A stretch of DNA of 64,000 nucleotides, taken from Zoogloea sp016790385 (GTDB lineage Bacteria; Pseudomonadota; Gammaproteobacteria; Burkholderiales; Rhodocyclaceae). Where the stretch lies: NCBI RefSeq assembly GCF_041916735.1, contig NZ_JAYRYY010000001.1; one strand, given 5' to 3'. Shown piece by piece: positions 52,603 through 61,542 of the stretch; position 1 is the stretch's first letter; every line of letters starts with the position of its first letter. The notes under the pieces are model-generated. The model saw nothing but the letters and a program-made list of their open reading frames with translations, ran no database searches and had not been told where the DNA came from. The translations under genes were made by a program, and so were the position numbers.

Positions 52603-53811
52603 TCAAGCGCCCAGCGAGCGACCGTAGGCGGCGAGCGCACGTCCATAGACATCCTGGTAGCGCTCAACGCTGCCTTTCCAGGTGCGCTCGACTTCAACAA
52701 AGTAGCGGGCCTGGGTACGAATTCGGGGCCACATATCACGTTTGTCGAGCGTCTCGCCGATGGCCGTCGCCAAGGCCTGCTCGTCACCCGCACGGAAAAG
52801 AAAGCCTGTTTCGCCATGACGGACGAGCTCCTTGTGCCCCCCCACATCCGAGGCCACGAACATCCGCCCTTGCGCCATGGCTTCAAGAGGCTTGAGCGGG
52901 GTGACCAGCTCCGTCAGTCGGATGGGAATGCGCGGGTAAGCCAGCACGTCGATCAGGTCGTAGTACTGCTGGACATCGGCATGGGGAACGCGCCCGGTGA
53001 ATATCACCTTGTCGACGATTCCGAGCGCGGCGACCTGAGCCTTCAGATTGGCCTCCTGGGGACCGCCGCCAACCAGCAATACACGCAGGTCAGGACGCTG
53101 CGCAAGCAAGCGAGCCGAAGCGGCGACCAGCAAATCCAAACCTTCGTAACCGTAGAACGATCCAACGAAACCCACCACGCTCTTGCCGTCAAGGCCAAGG
53201 CGCTGGCGCAGCATCGGGTCTGCATCCCCACGCAACTGAAAGGAGTCCACATCCACGGCGTTGGGAATCACCGTGATCTTGTCCTTGGAAATACCCCGCT
53301 CGGCAATGTCCTTGCGCAGGCCCTCGCAAATCGTGGTGACCTGATCGGCGCGGCGCAGGGCGTAGGTCTCCATTGCGCGGGTCATGCGATAGCGCAGACT
53401 CCCCTCGGTCGTTGTGCCGTGGTCGACTGCGGCGTCCTCCCAGAAAGCCCGCACCTCGTAAACAACGGGAATCCGATGCTGTTTGCCCACCCGAAGGGCC
53501 GGCAGCGCATTGAGTACGGGAGAATGGGCATGGAGCACGTCGGGACGAAGCTCACGCACGAGTTCGTCGAGACGCCTGGCGGTCAAGCGCATCTGCCCAA
53601 TCAGCCCTTCGTCGCCGCGATTTGGAGTCCGGTGAAACTCCCAGCCCTCGGCCTGATCCGAACCACCGTTTCCGGGGCCTTGCTTGGGGGTGGTCAGGTG
53701 AAAAGTCTCCCAGCCGCGCAGACGCTGCTGCTTGAGAATGGATGCCGTGCGGAAGGTGTAGCCGCTATGGAGCGGAAGGGAGTGGTCCAGGATGTGGAGA
53801 ATGCGGGTCAT
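52603..53811 (-). CDS. XrtA/PEP-CTERM system glycosyltransferase (TIGR04063-like)
   Basis: 402 aa. MTRILHILDHSLPLHSGYTFRTASILKQQRLRGWETFHLT matches the TIGR04063 family; HSPVLNALPALRVG and VYEVRAFWEDAAVDHG are typical. C-terminal LKPLEAMAQGRMFVASDVGGHKELV. Its ATG overlaps the TGA of the amidotransferase gene (ATGA at 53808-53811). Confidence 0.9.
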   Translation of the reverse strand: MTRILHILDHSLPLHSGYTFRTASILKQQRLRGWETFHLTTPKQGPGNGGSDQAEGWEFHRTPNRGDEGLIGQMRLTARRLDELVRELRPDVLHAHSPVLNALPALRVGKQHRIPVVYEVRAFWEDAAVDHGTTTEGSLRYRMTRAMETYALRRADQVTTICEGLRKDIAERGISKDKITVIPNAVDVDSFQLRGDADPMLRQRLGLDGKSVVGFVGSFYGYEGLDLLVAASARLLAQRPDLRVLLVGGGPQEANLKAQVAALGIVDKVIFTGRVPHADVQQYYDLIDVLAYPRIPIRLTELVTPLKPLEAMAQGRMFVASDVGGHKELVRHGETGFLFRAGDEQALATAIGETLDKRDMWPRIRTQARYFVEVERTWKGSVERYQDVYGRALAAYGRSLGA

Positions 53812-55733
53812 GCAGCCCTCCCGCCCATTACTGGCATGGCGTTCTTCATACTATTGCGGACAAAAGCTTCGAACATCAGGATGGTCCAGATCGTGGAGCT
53901 GTAATCGCGGGCGCCGGACTGGTGAGCTTCAACAACATGGCGCAGATACTTTTCATTGAAAAGCCCGGTTTCGCGCAGCACCTCACCAAACAAGGCCTTC
54001 TGCACCCGCTCCTTCAGCGGCCCACGGAACCAGCGGGCCAGGGGCACGGCAAAGCCCATTTTCGGCCGATAAAGAACATCATTCGGCAGCATGGGCTCCA
54101 TGGCCTTCTTGAAGATGTACTTGCCTTCCTGACCCTTGATCTTGAGATGGGTGGGCAGGCTGGCGAGCCATTCCACGAGGGGGTGATCCATCAGGGGCTC
54201 CCGCACCTCGAGGGAATGGGCCATGCTGGCGCGGTCGACCTTGGTATTGATGTCGCCGACGAGATAAGTCTTGATGTCTAGATACTGGACAAGCGCCAGG
54301 GCGTCATCGGTGCCCGCGTTGGCAGCATGACGGCGGAAGACCTCCAGGGCGTTATACCCCCCCAGCTGCTTGCGGAACGACGGCGAAAAAAGCTGGCGCC
54401 GCATGTCGTCCCGCAGGATCGAAACCGAATGAAAGTAAGCCTGGACAGAATCCCGTGCCAGTGACTGGAAGGTCGTCTTGGCGCGGAACATGCGCGGCGC
54501 CCAGTCGGCCTTGGGGTAAAGCTGGCCAAGCAGGCCGAACACCGGCTTGCGCACGGCGTGGGGCAGGCCACTGCGCATCTTCTCTTCCATCATGTGGAAG
54601 CGATAACGGCGGTAGCCCCCCATGTTTTCGTCCCCCCCATCACCCGACAACGCCACCGTAACGTGCTTCCGAGCTAGTTGGCATACCCGGTATGTAGGAA
54701 TGGCCGAGCTGTCAGCGTAGGGCTCATCGTAAAGGGCAGCAAGGGTGTCGATGAGGTCGAAATCGTCGGACTGTACGGTCTCCACCCGGTGATTGGTGTG
54801 ATAGCGATCGGCCACCATCTGGGCGAACGCGGATTCATTGAAAGCCGGGTCGTCGAAAGCGATGGAGCATGTATTGACCGGCTCATCGGACAAACCAGCC
54901 ATGGTGGCCACCACTGCGCTGGAATCCACACCCCCCGAAAGGAAAGCCCCAAGAGGAACTTCGGCAACCATGCGCAGGCGCACCGACTCGCGTAGACGCT
55001 CGACCATCTCGGCCTGGGCGTCCGCCAGGGACATCTTGTTGTCGAGGGTGAAGCGCACGTCCCAATAAGGCTTGGGCTCTGGGACCGGCTGGCCGTGACG
55101 GATGGTCAGGGAGAAACCAGGCTCCAGCTTGCGGGCACCTGCAAAGATGGTTCGCGGCTCGGCAACATAACCAAGGGCAAAGTACTCTTCAACAGCCAGC
55201 GGGTCCATGCTGCGATCAAGTCCCGGGTGCTGCATCAGCACCTTCAGCTCGGAGCCGAACATCAGCGTGCCGTCGTTCAGGATTGCGTAGTACATGGGCT
55301 TCACGCCCATCCGGTCGCGCGCCATGAAGAACGTCTGGCGATTGCGATCCCAAAGGGCAAAGGCAAACATACCGCGGAAACGCTCAACGCAGGCTTCGCC
55401 CCAGGACTCCCAGGCGTGCACGATCACTTCCGTGTCGCTGCGGGTATGAAAACGGTGCCCTAAGGCGGTGAGTTCGGGGATCAGTTCCTGAAAGTTGTAG
55501 ATCTCGCCATTGAAGACCACCACCACCGACTCATCCTCGTTGAACAGCGGCTGCTGCCCACTGGAAATGTCGATGATGGATAGGCGACGGTGAGCCAGCG
55601 CCACGCCCGGTTCAAAATGGTAGCCGCTCTCGTCCGGGCCCCTGTGAAGCTGGATATCGTTCATGCGCTGCATGAGCTCGCGCGGGAACGACTGCTTTGC
55701 TCGCGTATCGAAAAGTCCGGCAATGCCGCACAT
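53808..55733 (-). CDS. XrtA/PEP-CTERM system amidotransferase (asparagine-synthase-like)
   Basis: 641 aa. Class II GATase with nucleophile Cys2 (MCGIAGLFDT), GPDESGYHF and HRRLSIID; then an ATP-pyrophosphatase domain with FLSGGVDSSAVVATMAG and VALSGDGGDENMGGYRRYR. Matches the TIGR03108 exosortase A system-associated amidotransferase. Probably converts a carboxyl group on a sugar or polymer to an amide using glutamine; substrate unknown. Coupled to the glycosyltransferase at 53811. Confidence 0.92.
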   Translation of the reverse strand: MCGIAGLFDTRAKQSFPRELMQRMNDIQLHRGPDESGYHFEPGVALAHRRLSIIDISSGQQPLFNEDESVVVVFNGEIYNFQELIPELTALGHRFHTRSDTEVIVHAWESWGEACVERFRGMFAFALWDRNRQTFFMARDRMGVKPMYYAILNDGTLMFGSELKVLMQHPGLDRSMDPLAVEEYFALGYVAEPRTIFAGARKLEPGFSLTIRHGQPVPEPKPYWDVRFTLDNKMSLADAQAEMVERLRESVRLRMVAEVPLGAFLSGGVDSSAVVATMAGLSDEPVNTCSIAFDDPAFNESAFAQMVADRYHTNHRVETVQSDDFDLIDTLAALYDEPYADSSAIPTYRVCQLARKHVTVALSGDGGDENMGGYRRYRFHMMEEKMRSGLPHAVRKPVFGLLGQLYPKADWAPRMFRAKTTFQSLARDSVQAYFHSVSILRDDMRRQLFSPSFRKQLGGYNALEVFRRHAANAGTDDALALVQYLDIKTYLVGDINTKVDRASMAHSLEVREPLMDHPLVEWLASLPTHLKIKGQEGKYIFKKAMEPMLPNDVLYRPKMGFAVPLARWFRGPLKERVQKALFGEVLRETGLFNEKYLRHVVEAHQSGARDYSSTIWTILMFEAFVRNSMKNAMPVMGGRAA

Positions 55734-55771
55734 AGTTCCTAACCCTTATTCCGTCGCCTTGCCTGTGCAAG

Positions 55772-56935
55772 TCAAGTTGAAAGACCCGACAGGGATTGAT
55801 ACAGATCCGCGTACCGCCCCACCATTCCATCGAGACTGAAACACGCCTCCACACGCCGGCGCCCCGCCCCACCTTGCTCCACAGCCATCGCCGGCTGCGA
55901 TACATAGCGCTCAAGCGCGTCAGACAGCAACGCGGGATCCCTGGGGGGCACCAAGGTACCGGTGACCCCATCCTCCACAAGCTCACCATTACCACCGACT
56001 TTTGTCGCCACCACCGGTAAGCCGCCGGCCATGGCTTCAAGAATCGTGTTTGAAATCCCTTCCGCCTGAGAGGGAAGCACAAAACAGTCGAAACCCCGCA
56101 TGACATTCGGCACATCCCCGCGCTCGCCGGCCATCCAAACGTGAGCCGTGACACATGCCTCCTTGATTTCGTCCTCGAGGCGAGTACGCATGGGCCCGTC
56201 CCCTACCAGGATCAAACGCATGTTGACCGCCAGATCCGGACGCCGCCGCAGGAGCAGAATGAAGGCCTGGAGTAGGTTCAACTGATCTTTCACACCCTGC
56301 AAACGCCCCACGGTACCCAGGACAAAATAGCTCGGATCGTTGAACGGAGAGCCCTCAATCGGTGCTCTCTGCTGCCCGCGCTGCGCGAAACGCGACAAAT
56401 CCACACCATTGCAGATTCGGGTCACCCGGATTTCGGGAACGCCAATGGCGTCGCGCAGATATGCCTCAAGATGCCCGGAAAGAGCGATGTAATGGGTCAC
56501 GAGGGGGCGATGGACTTTACGGATGAACCTGTACTTGGGATTGCTTCCGTCCGGATCATTGACATCCCAACCGTGCTCGCCATGTATTCGCACCGGAACC
56601 CCTGCCAACCACGCGGGAAGCGTCGTTTCAAGTGCCGCAAGGTTCCGGGTGTGGACAATGTCAGGTCGATATTTTCGGAACAGTCGGTAGAGCGCCGGGA
56701 AGAGTTTCACGCTGTGCCCCGGCGGTTTGTGCAACGCCACAAATTCTACATCCGGGCGCATGACACGGGCGCAAAACGCAGGGTCACATTTTGTCAGAGC
56801 AACAACGACATGCCGAAACCGTTTGCCATCGAGGCGGTTGATGAGATTGACGACACCATTCTCCAACCCGCCCACCGCAAAGCTGAAGACCACATGGACG
56901 ACCAGGAGTCGCCGTTCCTTATCCGCCGTTGTCAT
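55772..56935 (-). CDS. XrtA/PEP-CTERM system glycosyltransferase (TIGR03088-like)
   Basis: 387 aa. VVHVVFSFAVGGLENGVVNLINRLDGKRFRHVVVALTKCDPAFCARV is the TIGR03088 N-terminus (segments VVHVVFSFAVGGLENG and LTKCDPAF). C-terminal GVTGTLVPPRDPALLSDAL and LEAMAGGLPVVATKVGG. GT4-type glycosyltransferase. ATG 56935 overlaps the xrtA stop (ATGA at 56932-56935). Confidence 0.9.
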   Translation of the reverse strand: MTTADKERRLLVVHVVFSFAVGGLENGVVNLINRLDGKRFRHVVVALTKCDPAFCARVMRPDVEFVALHKPPGHSVKLFPALYRLFRKYRPDIVHTRNLAALETTLPAWLAGVPVRIHGEHGWDVNDPDGSNPKYRFIRKVHRPLVTHYIALSGHLEAYLRDAIGVPEIRVTRICNGVDLSRFAQRGQQRAPIEGSPFNDPSYFVLGTVGRLQGVKDQLNLLQAFILLLRRRPDLAVNMRLILVGDGPMRTRLEDEIKEACVTAHVWMAGERGDVPNVMRGFDCFVLPSQAEGISNTILEAMAGGLPVVATKVGGNGELVEDGVTGTLVPPRDPALLSDALERYVSQPAMAVEQGGAGRRRVEACFSLDGMVGRYADLYQSLSGLST

Positions 56936-58440
56936 TGCTCGGCAGACCGGGCGGCGGCCGCAATCTGGGTGATCAAAGCACCGCCGTTGGCCTGCTGAAA
57001 GGCCTGCAGGGCAGCGATGGCGTGTGCTTCGTCATCGCCCGTTGCCCATACCGCGCAGAATGCGGAAGCATCGGGATGCCCCTGCAAACGTTCCAGAACC
57101 AGCAGGCCCTTTGCAAGATAGTCATTGGTGACAAGCCGGCCGTTGATCCAGTAGCCCGACCATACCACGGCCTTCAAGGATTCTCCCGACATGCGCGTTG
57201 CCAACCAGCGGCCCGAACCGGAATCCGGCCCCGAACCTTCACCCAGTCGACTCCAGTTGGAATCGTTGGGCATCAGCAATGCATTCTGGCTTTGAACAAG
57301 CTCGTGCCCGGGTTGCTGATTGGCATAGCTGGCGATATAGACGGATACCGCATGGGCTCCGTCACCGTAGTGCCGAAGGCTGTCCTGTCGATACCCCATA
57401 AATGAGGGCTTGAACTTTGTCGGCGGTGCGGCCTGAAGCTCTTGCCAGGGCGCTGCCAAAGACAACGGGGGGACAGACGACACTACCGTGGGATGCAACA
57501 GTTCCGAGTGTTCCACATAGTGGAGAACAAGGGGGGGCACGCTTATCGCCAGGGCGAGCGGCAACAGACGCAGAAGACCCGGCCTCCCCTCCTCCGACGT
57601 CGCAACCCGGGCAGGACTGACGACAGGGTCGAGATCCTCTCGCCAGTGCCCCCCAATCCAGAACATCAGGACAATGACGATACCGAAAAACACCCAGCCG
57701 TAAAGAAGATGGTCTACGCCAGTGGCGATGCGGTTATCGCTCAGGTAGCCCAGCATCACGATCATGTAGGCCCGCAGCCAGTTGGCAATGATCGGAACAA
57801 TGATCGCGGCGATCACGAAGAGCAGGCGACGCTTGAAGGATCTGTAACTCAGATACGCATAAAGGGTGCCGACCATAAGGGACGCGATCAGATAGCGAAC
57901 ACCGCTACACGCCTCGACCACCGACCAGCGTCCATTGGGGATCACGAAATGAAGCCCTTCCTGATACACCGGCACACCAGACAGGCGCACCGCGGCAACG
58001 GTGAACTCCGCCGTATAGTCCATCATGACGGGCAGTAGAAACTCGCCGATGGGAATGCCGAACAAGAGGAACAGGATTGGAAACGCCAAGGCTCGGGCGA
58101 TTCGGAACCCGAGAGCACCAACGAGGCTGAATACCAGGACGAAAGCAAGGGCCGAGTGGGTCACCGACGCCACACTGGCCAGCTCGCCAAGCAGCCAGAC
58201 GAAGCCCGCAGCAAGAATGGGCAGGACCATCACGAGTGCCGGACGCACGGACAGCCCCGCGAGTCTGTCCTGATTGCGCCACACCAGCCATCCGGATATC
58301 GGCATCACCAGCAAACCATGGGCAAAGGTGTCTGAGCGCCACCAGATGGACGATATTTCCCGGGCAGTATCAAAATACCACCCGACAACCCAGACCAGAA
58401 CGGCCGCGATGGCTGAAATAACCTGCGCGAACGGGCTCAT
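56932..58440 (-). CDS. xrtA: Exosortase A fused to EpsI-type domain
   Basis: 502 aa. Residues 1 to about 265 are the eight-helix exosortase: catalytic Cys178 in VVEACSGVRYLIAS, Arg223 in NWLRAYMIVMLG and His244 in GVDHLLYGWVFF. Residues from about 300 to 500 are the periplasmic EpsI domain (PSFMGYRQDSLRHYGDGAHAVSVYIASY, VVWSGYWINGRLV). The fusion is common in betaproteobacterial XrtA loci. The enzyme cleaves PEP-CTERM proteins at the inner membrane and probably transfers them to a glycan or lipid carrier. Its natural substrates include the protein at 14207, as inferred. Confidence 0.95.
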   Translation of the reverse strand: MSPFAQVISAIAAVLVWVVGWYFDTAREISSIWWRSDTFAHGLLVMPISGWLVWRNQDRLAGLSVRPALVMVLPILAAGFVWLLGELASVASVTHSALAFVLVFSLVGALGFRIARALAFPILFLLFGIPIGEFLLPVMMDYTAEFTVAAVRLSGVPVYQEGLHFVIPNGRWSVVEACSGVRYLIASLMVGTLYAYLSYRSFKRRLLFVIAAIIVPIIANWLRAYMIVMLGYLSDNRIATGVDHLLYGWVFFGIVIVLMFWIGGHWREDLDPVVSPARVATSEEGRPGLLRLLPLALAISVPPLVLHYVEHSELLHPTVVSSVPPLSLAAPWQELQAAPPTKFKPSFMGYRQDSLRHYGDGAHAVSVYIASYANQQPGHELVQSQNALLMPNDSNWSRLGEGSGPDSGSGRWLATRMSGESLKAVVWSGYWINGRLVTNDYLAKGLLVLERLQGHPDASAFCAVWATGDDEAHAIAALQAFQQANGGALITQIAAAARSAEQ

Positions 58441-58540
58441 GGCATTTTCCTGTGCTGTGCTTGGCTGCGTTTAGCCGACATCCATCCGCGTGGGCGGGCG
58501 AACCTTGAGGATTGGGCGACCATGATGGCGGACGCGCACT

Positions 58541-59578
58541 TCATCCGAGATTGCGGACCAGCACCGGTCCGAGGCGATTGGCGACACTGATGGGCAGACG
58601 CCGCCACATGGCAATGAAGGCCCGGTATTTGGGATTGAGGGGATTGTTCTGGGGGATCTCGTCCCGCTTGAAGAGCCGATATTCATAGGAAAGCGGCATC
58701 GGTTCGAAACCCCAATTCTTCTTGAACGAGAATGGGCCTGTCCCCGCCTTGCTGCGTCCGTAATCAAAGATGCGACATCCTCGGGCACAGGCATGGCGCA
58801 TCAGCTCCCAGTACTTGAAGTCGTTGGCGGCCAGATCGCGGGCAGCAAGATCATCACCCGCGTAATAAGGGAGGATCTCGTCTCGGAAATAAAAGCTGAG
58901 AACACTGGAAAGTAGCTTTCCATCCGCCGTGGTCACGGTAAGGATCTCGCAATCCTTGCCAAAGACCTTGAGAAGCGTCTGGAAGAATCTCTTCGGCAGC
59001 GCCGGTGTTCCGTGTCGCAACACATTGTCGGAATAGAGCGCAAAGAAACGGTCCGGTGTGGTGTCGATGCTTGCAATCAGGCCGTTCTTGATGCCCTTTC
59101 GAACCATCGCCCTCTGTTTGCGGGGGATCGCAGCCATATTGGCATCGTCGTCCGCCAGAATCTCCTTCCGAAACGTGAAGTAGACATCTTGCCGCGGCCA
59201 GTCCGTATGCCGCGCCGTAAGGTTGCGATACTCAAGGTGCTGAACGCCCGCCTTGCGGGCCAGCTCGTCGGCTGCCGCTTCAAGTGCGGCGACGCCTTCC
59301 GCATCATCACCCGCAATGCCTCCATATACGGCAAATGGCAGGGACGTCAGCGCATGCCCGAACAGGCGACTCTTGACTTCGGCCAGCGGCAGGACCGCAA
59401 CGATTCTCTGGTCGCGCTCGGCGAGAAGATAGTGGGTACGGTGCCGAAAGACCTCGTGCATGATGCCCCGCCACTCGATGCGGTGAAAGAATGTTGCACC
59501 AGGGCAGGCGAACACAAACTCGTTCCAACGGGCAGAGTCAACCTCTGCGAAAGAACGCACTTTGACTGCAGATACCAT
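58541..59578 (-). CDS. FemAB-like, XrtA/PEP-CTERM system-associated protein
   Basis: 345 aa from ATG 59578, with AAGG eight bases upstream. Two GNAT-like (FemAB) domains: FVFACPGATFFHRIEW and LAERDQRIVAVLPLAEVKSRLFGHALTSLPF in the first; FDYGRSKAGTGPFSFKKNWGFEP in the second, all typical of the TIGR03019 family. FemAB proteins add amino acids to peptidoglycan precursors from tRNA; for the XrtA form the target is unknown, possibly a glycan or PEP-CTERM product. It follows the polysaccharide deacetylase by 10 bases. Confidence 0.92.
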   Translation of the reverse strand: MVSAVKVRSFAEVDSARWNEFVFACPGATFFHRIEWRGIMHEVFRHRTHYLLAERDQRIVAVLPLAEVKSRLFGHALTSLPFAVYGGIAGDDAEGVAALEAAADELARKAGVQHLEYRNLTARHTDWPRQDVYFTFRKEILADDDANMAAIPRKQRAMVRKGIKNGLIASIDTTPDRFFALYSDNVLRHGTPALPKRFFQTLLKVFGKDCEILTVTTADGKLLSSVLSFYFRDEILPYYAGDDLAARDLAANDFKYWELMRHACARGCRIFDYGRSKAGTGPFSFKKNWGFEPMPLSYEYRLFKRDEIPQNNPLNPKYRAFIAMWRRLPISVANRLGPVLVRNLG

Positions 59579-59588
59579 GCTGGAAACC

Positions 59589-60464
59589 TTATGCTGAACC
59601 GCTGCTTTCCACCGGCAGAAACACTTCGTCCATCCTTCCCCAGGCGAAGTCCTGGAGCAGTCGGCGTAGACGCGCTTCGGTATGGGCGAGATTGACGTAA
59701 TGCCTGAAGCGCGTCTTCGCCGAGGCCTCACGCACAACAGGTTGTCCGGGATCAATTTCCCAAGGATGGAAATAGAAGATCGCCGGTTTGCGATCTTCCT
59801 TGTTGACCTTGCGGATCCCCCAAGCCGATACCGGATAGGGCAGCAGACGGAAGTAGCCTCCCCCACCGACCGGCCAATTGCGCCCAAAGCGGCGCACGGT
59901 GGTGATGGGGATCTCGACGAGTCCAGCCCCCACCGCGTAGGGAAAGCGCGGCGCATCCGGAACACCGTAGTGGTCGTGCTTGACCGGATAAACGCTTGAA
60001 CTGTAGGCGTAACCCGCCTCTTCGATACAGCCATGAGCCCAGGGATTGGCCAGCCCCACCGAGAAACTCGGCGCTCGGTAGCCCCTGACCTCACATCCGG
60101 CAATGTCTTCCAATACCACCTTGGCGAGCCGGATGTCGGCTAGAAACGCCTCTGGGGACTGACTGCTCGCCCGTTCGTGGGCGTAACCGTGACTGGCCAG
60201 CTCATGCCCCTCATTGGCTATGCGCCTCACGAGTTCAGGATAACGCTCGGCGATCCAGCCCAAGGTGAAAAACGTCCCCCGGGCTCCATGCTGAACGAGC
60301 ATTTCAAGAATTCGATCGACATTGCGCTCTACCCTGCACGGCGTGGCATTCCAGACCTCCTTGGGGAAGTGCGGGGCGAGGGCCGACACCTGGAAGTAAT
60401 CCTCCACGTCGATGGTGAGGGCGTTCATCAACCCCTTACTGTTGGAGGAGTGGGGTAACTTCAT
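59589..60464 (-). CDS. XrtA system polysaccharide deacetylase
   Basis: 291 aa. TIDVEDYFQVSAL (first Asp of NodB), ARGTFFTLGWIAERYPELV and HELASHGYAHERAS, followed by VRGYRAPSFSVGLANPWAH, are diagnostic of the TIGR03006 family of exosortase A loci. C-terminal ends near FLPVESSGSA. Start: ATG 60464, overlapping the ATPase stop (ATGA); the in-frame ATG at 60428 gives the more standard MNALTIDVEDYF and has an AAGGGG-like site, so is a serious alternative. Deacetylates amino sugars of the polymer. Confidence 0.9.
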   Translation of the reverse strand: MKLPHSSNSKGLMNALTIDVEDYFQVSALAPHFPKEVWNATPCRVERNVDRILEMLVQHGARGTFFTLGWIAERYPELVRRIANEGHELASHGYAHERASSQSPEAFLADIRLAKVVLEDIAGCEVRGYRAPSFSVGLANPWAHGCIEEAGYAYSSSVYPVKHDHYGVPDAPRFPYAVGAGLVEIPITTVRRFGRNWPVGGGGYFRLLPYPVSAWGIRKVNKEDRKPAIFYFHPWEIDPGQPVVREASAKTRFRHYVNLAHTEARLRRLLQDFAWGRMDEVFLPVESSGSA

Positions 60465-61534
60465 TTTGTAGCAACCTCTTTCCCGTCTCCTCCAGCGGAT
60501 TGCTGAGCAGAACCAATCAGCTGGCTGAGGGCATTCAGGGTTGTGGAGAGGGTTCGCTCGAGCAGGGCCAAGCGTTCCTCAAATCGGGTCGCATCGAAGC
60601 CGGGGCCGACATTGGCAAGAGTCCTGGCAGCCTCGGGGTCAGCGAGCAGACGTTGAAGATCAATCGGGGACTGAACTGCCCTGGGAGCAACCCTTCCGGA
60701 GCCTTGGACTGCGTCCGGCACCACTTGCTCTTCCCTCATCTCGACGGCGACCTGCTCCACCAGTTCGGCGCTGACCCGTCGCTGGTCGCCCAAAAAAGCG
60801 GCGAGCATGATGCGGTCACACAGGGCGTTGATACGGCGGGGGATGCCTTGACTATGGCTGAAGATGCCTTTCATGGCTTCCGCATCGAATGCGGGGTTCC
60901 CCTTCCAGCCCACGCATCCAAGGCGGTGCTCCACGTAAGCCTGAGTCTCGGCAAGGTCGAGGGGGCCCAGATGATAGGAAGCGATGACCCTCTGCCTGAG
61001 CTGCACCATCTCCGGGCTTTGCATGATGGTCCGGAATTCCGGCTGCCCGACGAGGAAACTTTGCAGCAGGGCGTGATCTTCAAGCTGGAAGTTGGAGAGC
61101 ATGCGCAACTCTTCCACGGCCCTTTGAGTGAGATTCTGGGCCTCATCGACGATCAGCAGGGCACGCTTGCCTGAAGCGGTGGTGGATACCAGAAAAGCCT
61201 CAATGGCAAGCAAAAGGTCACTCTTGGCGAGATGCTTGCTCGGAATTCCGAAGGCCGCGGCCACCAGCCTGAGAATATCATCGGCATCAATCTGGGTACT
61301 GACGAGGTTGGCGGCAACGATCTTGTTTGGGTCGAGCTTTTCGAGAAGACTGCGTACAAGCAGCGTCTTGCCTGCACCGACCTCGCCCGTCACAACGATG
61401 AAACCCTCGTTCTGATGCAGACCATACTCCAGGTAGGCCATTGCCCTCCGATGTCCGCGACTGCCGTAAAAAAACGACGGGTCCGGGTTCAACTGGAAGG
61501 GTTTGCCTCGCAGGCCGAAATATGCTTCGTACAT
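60461..61534 (-). CDS. XrtA-associated ATPase (AAA-type, TIGR03015-like)
   Basis: 357 aa. MYEAYFGLRGKPFQLNPDPSFFYGSRGHRRAMAYLEYGL is a general secretion/ExeA-like AAA start; Walker A GEVGAGKTLLVRSL, Walker B ALLIVDEAQNL, sensor EELRMLSNFQ. C-terminal tail is charged. The family is called XrtA/PEP-CTERM system-associated ATPase; role unknown, perhaps in export or chain length. Between the outer-membrane protein and the deacetylase. Confidence 0.93.
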   Translation of the reverse strand: MYEAYFGLRGKPFQLNPDPSFFYGSRGHRRAMAYLEYGLHQNEGFIVVTGEVGAGKTLLVRSLLEKLDPNKIVAANLVSTQIDADDILRLVAAAFGIPSKHLAKSDLLLAIEAFLVSTTASGKRALLIVDEAQNLTQRAVEELRMLSNFQLEDHALLQSFLVGQPEFRTIMQSPEMVQLRQRVIASYHLGPLDLAETQAYVEHRLGCVGWKGNPAFDAEAMKGIFSHSQGIPRRINALCDRIMLAAFLGDQRRVSAELVEQVAVEMREEQVVPDAVQGSGRVAPRAVQSPIDLQRLLADPEAARTLANVGPGFDATRFEERLALLERTLSTTLNALSQLIGSAQQSAGGDGKEVATK

Positions 61535-61542
61535 GGACGCCC

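Noticed and set aside
50957..52627. 556-codon plus-strand frame antisense to glycosyltransferases
   Set aside because: Spans two glycosyltransferase genes on the minus strand; composition is Arg/His/Pro-rich without motifs.
58541..60103. Longer N-terminal extension of the FemAB-like gene
   Set aside because: The extra 175 residues are the out-of-frame shadow of the deacetylase gene; the ATG at 59578 has a good ribosome-binding site and gives the family length.
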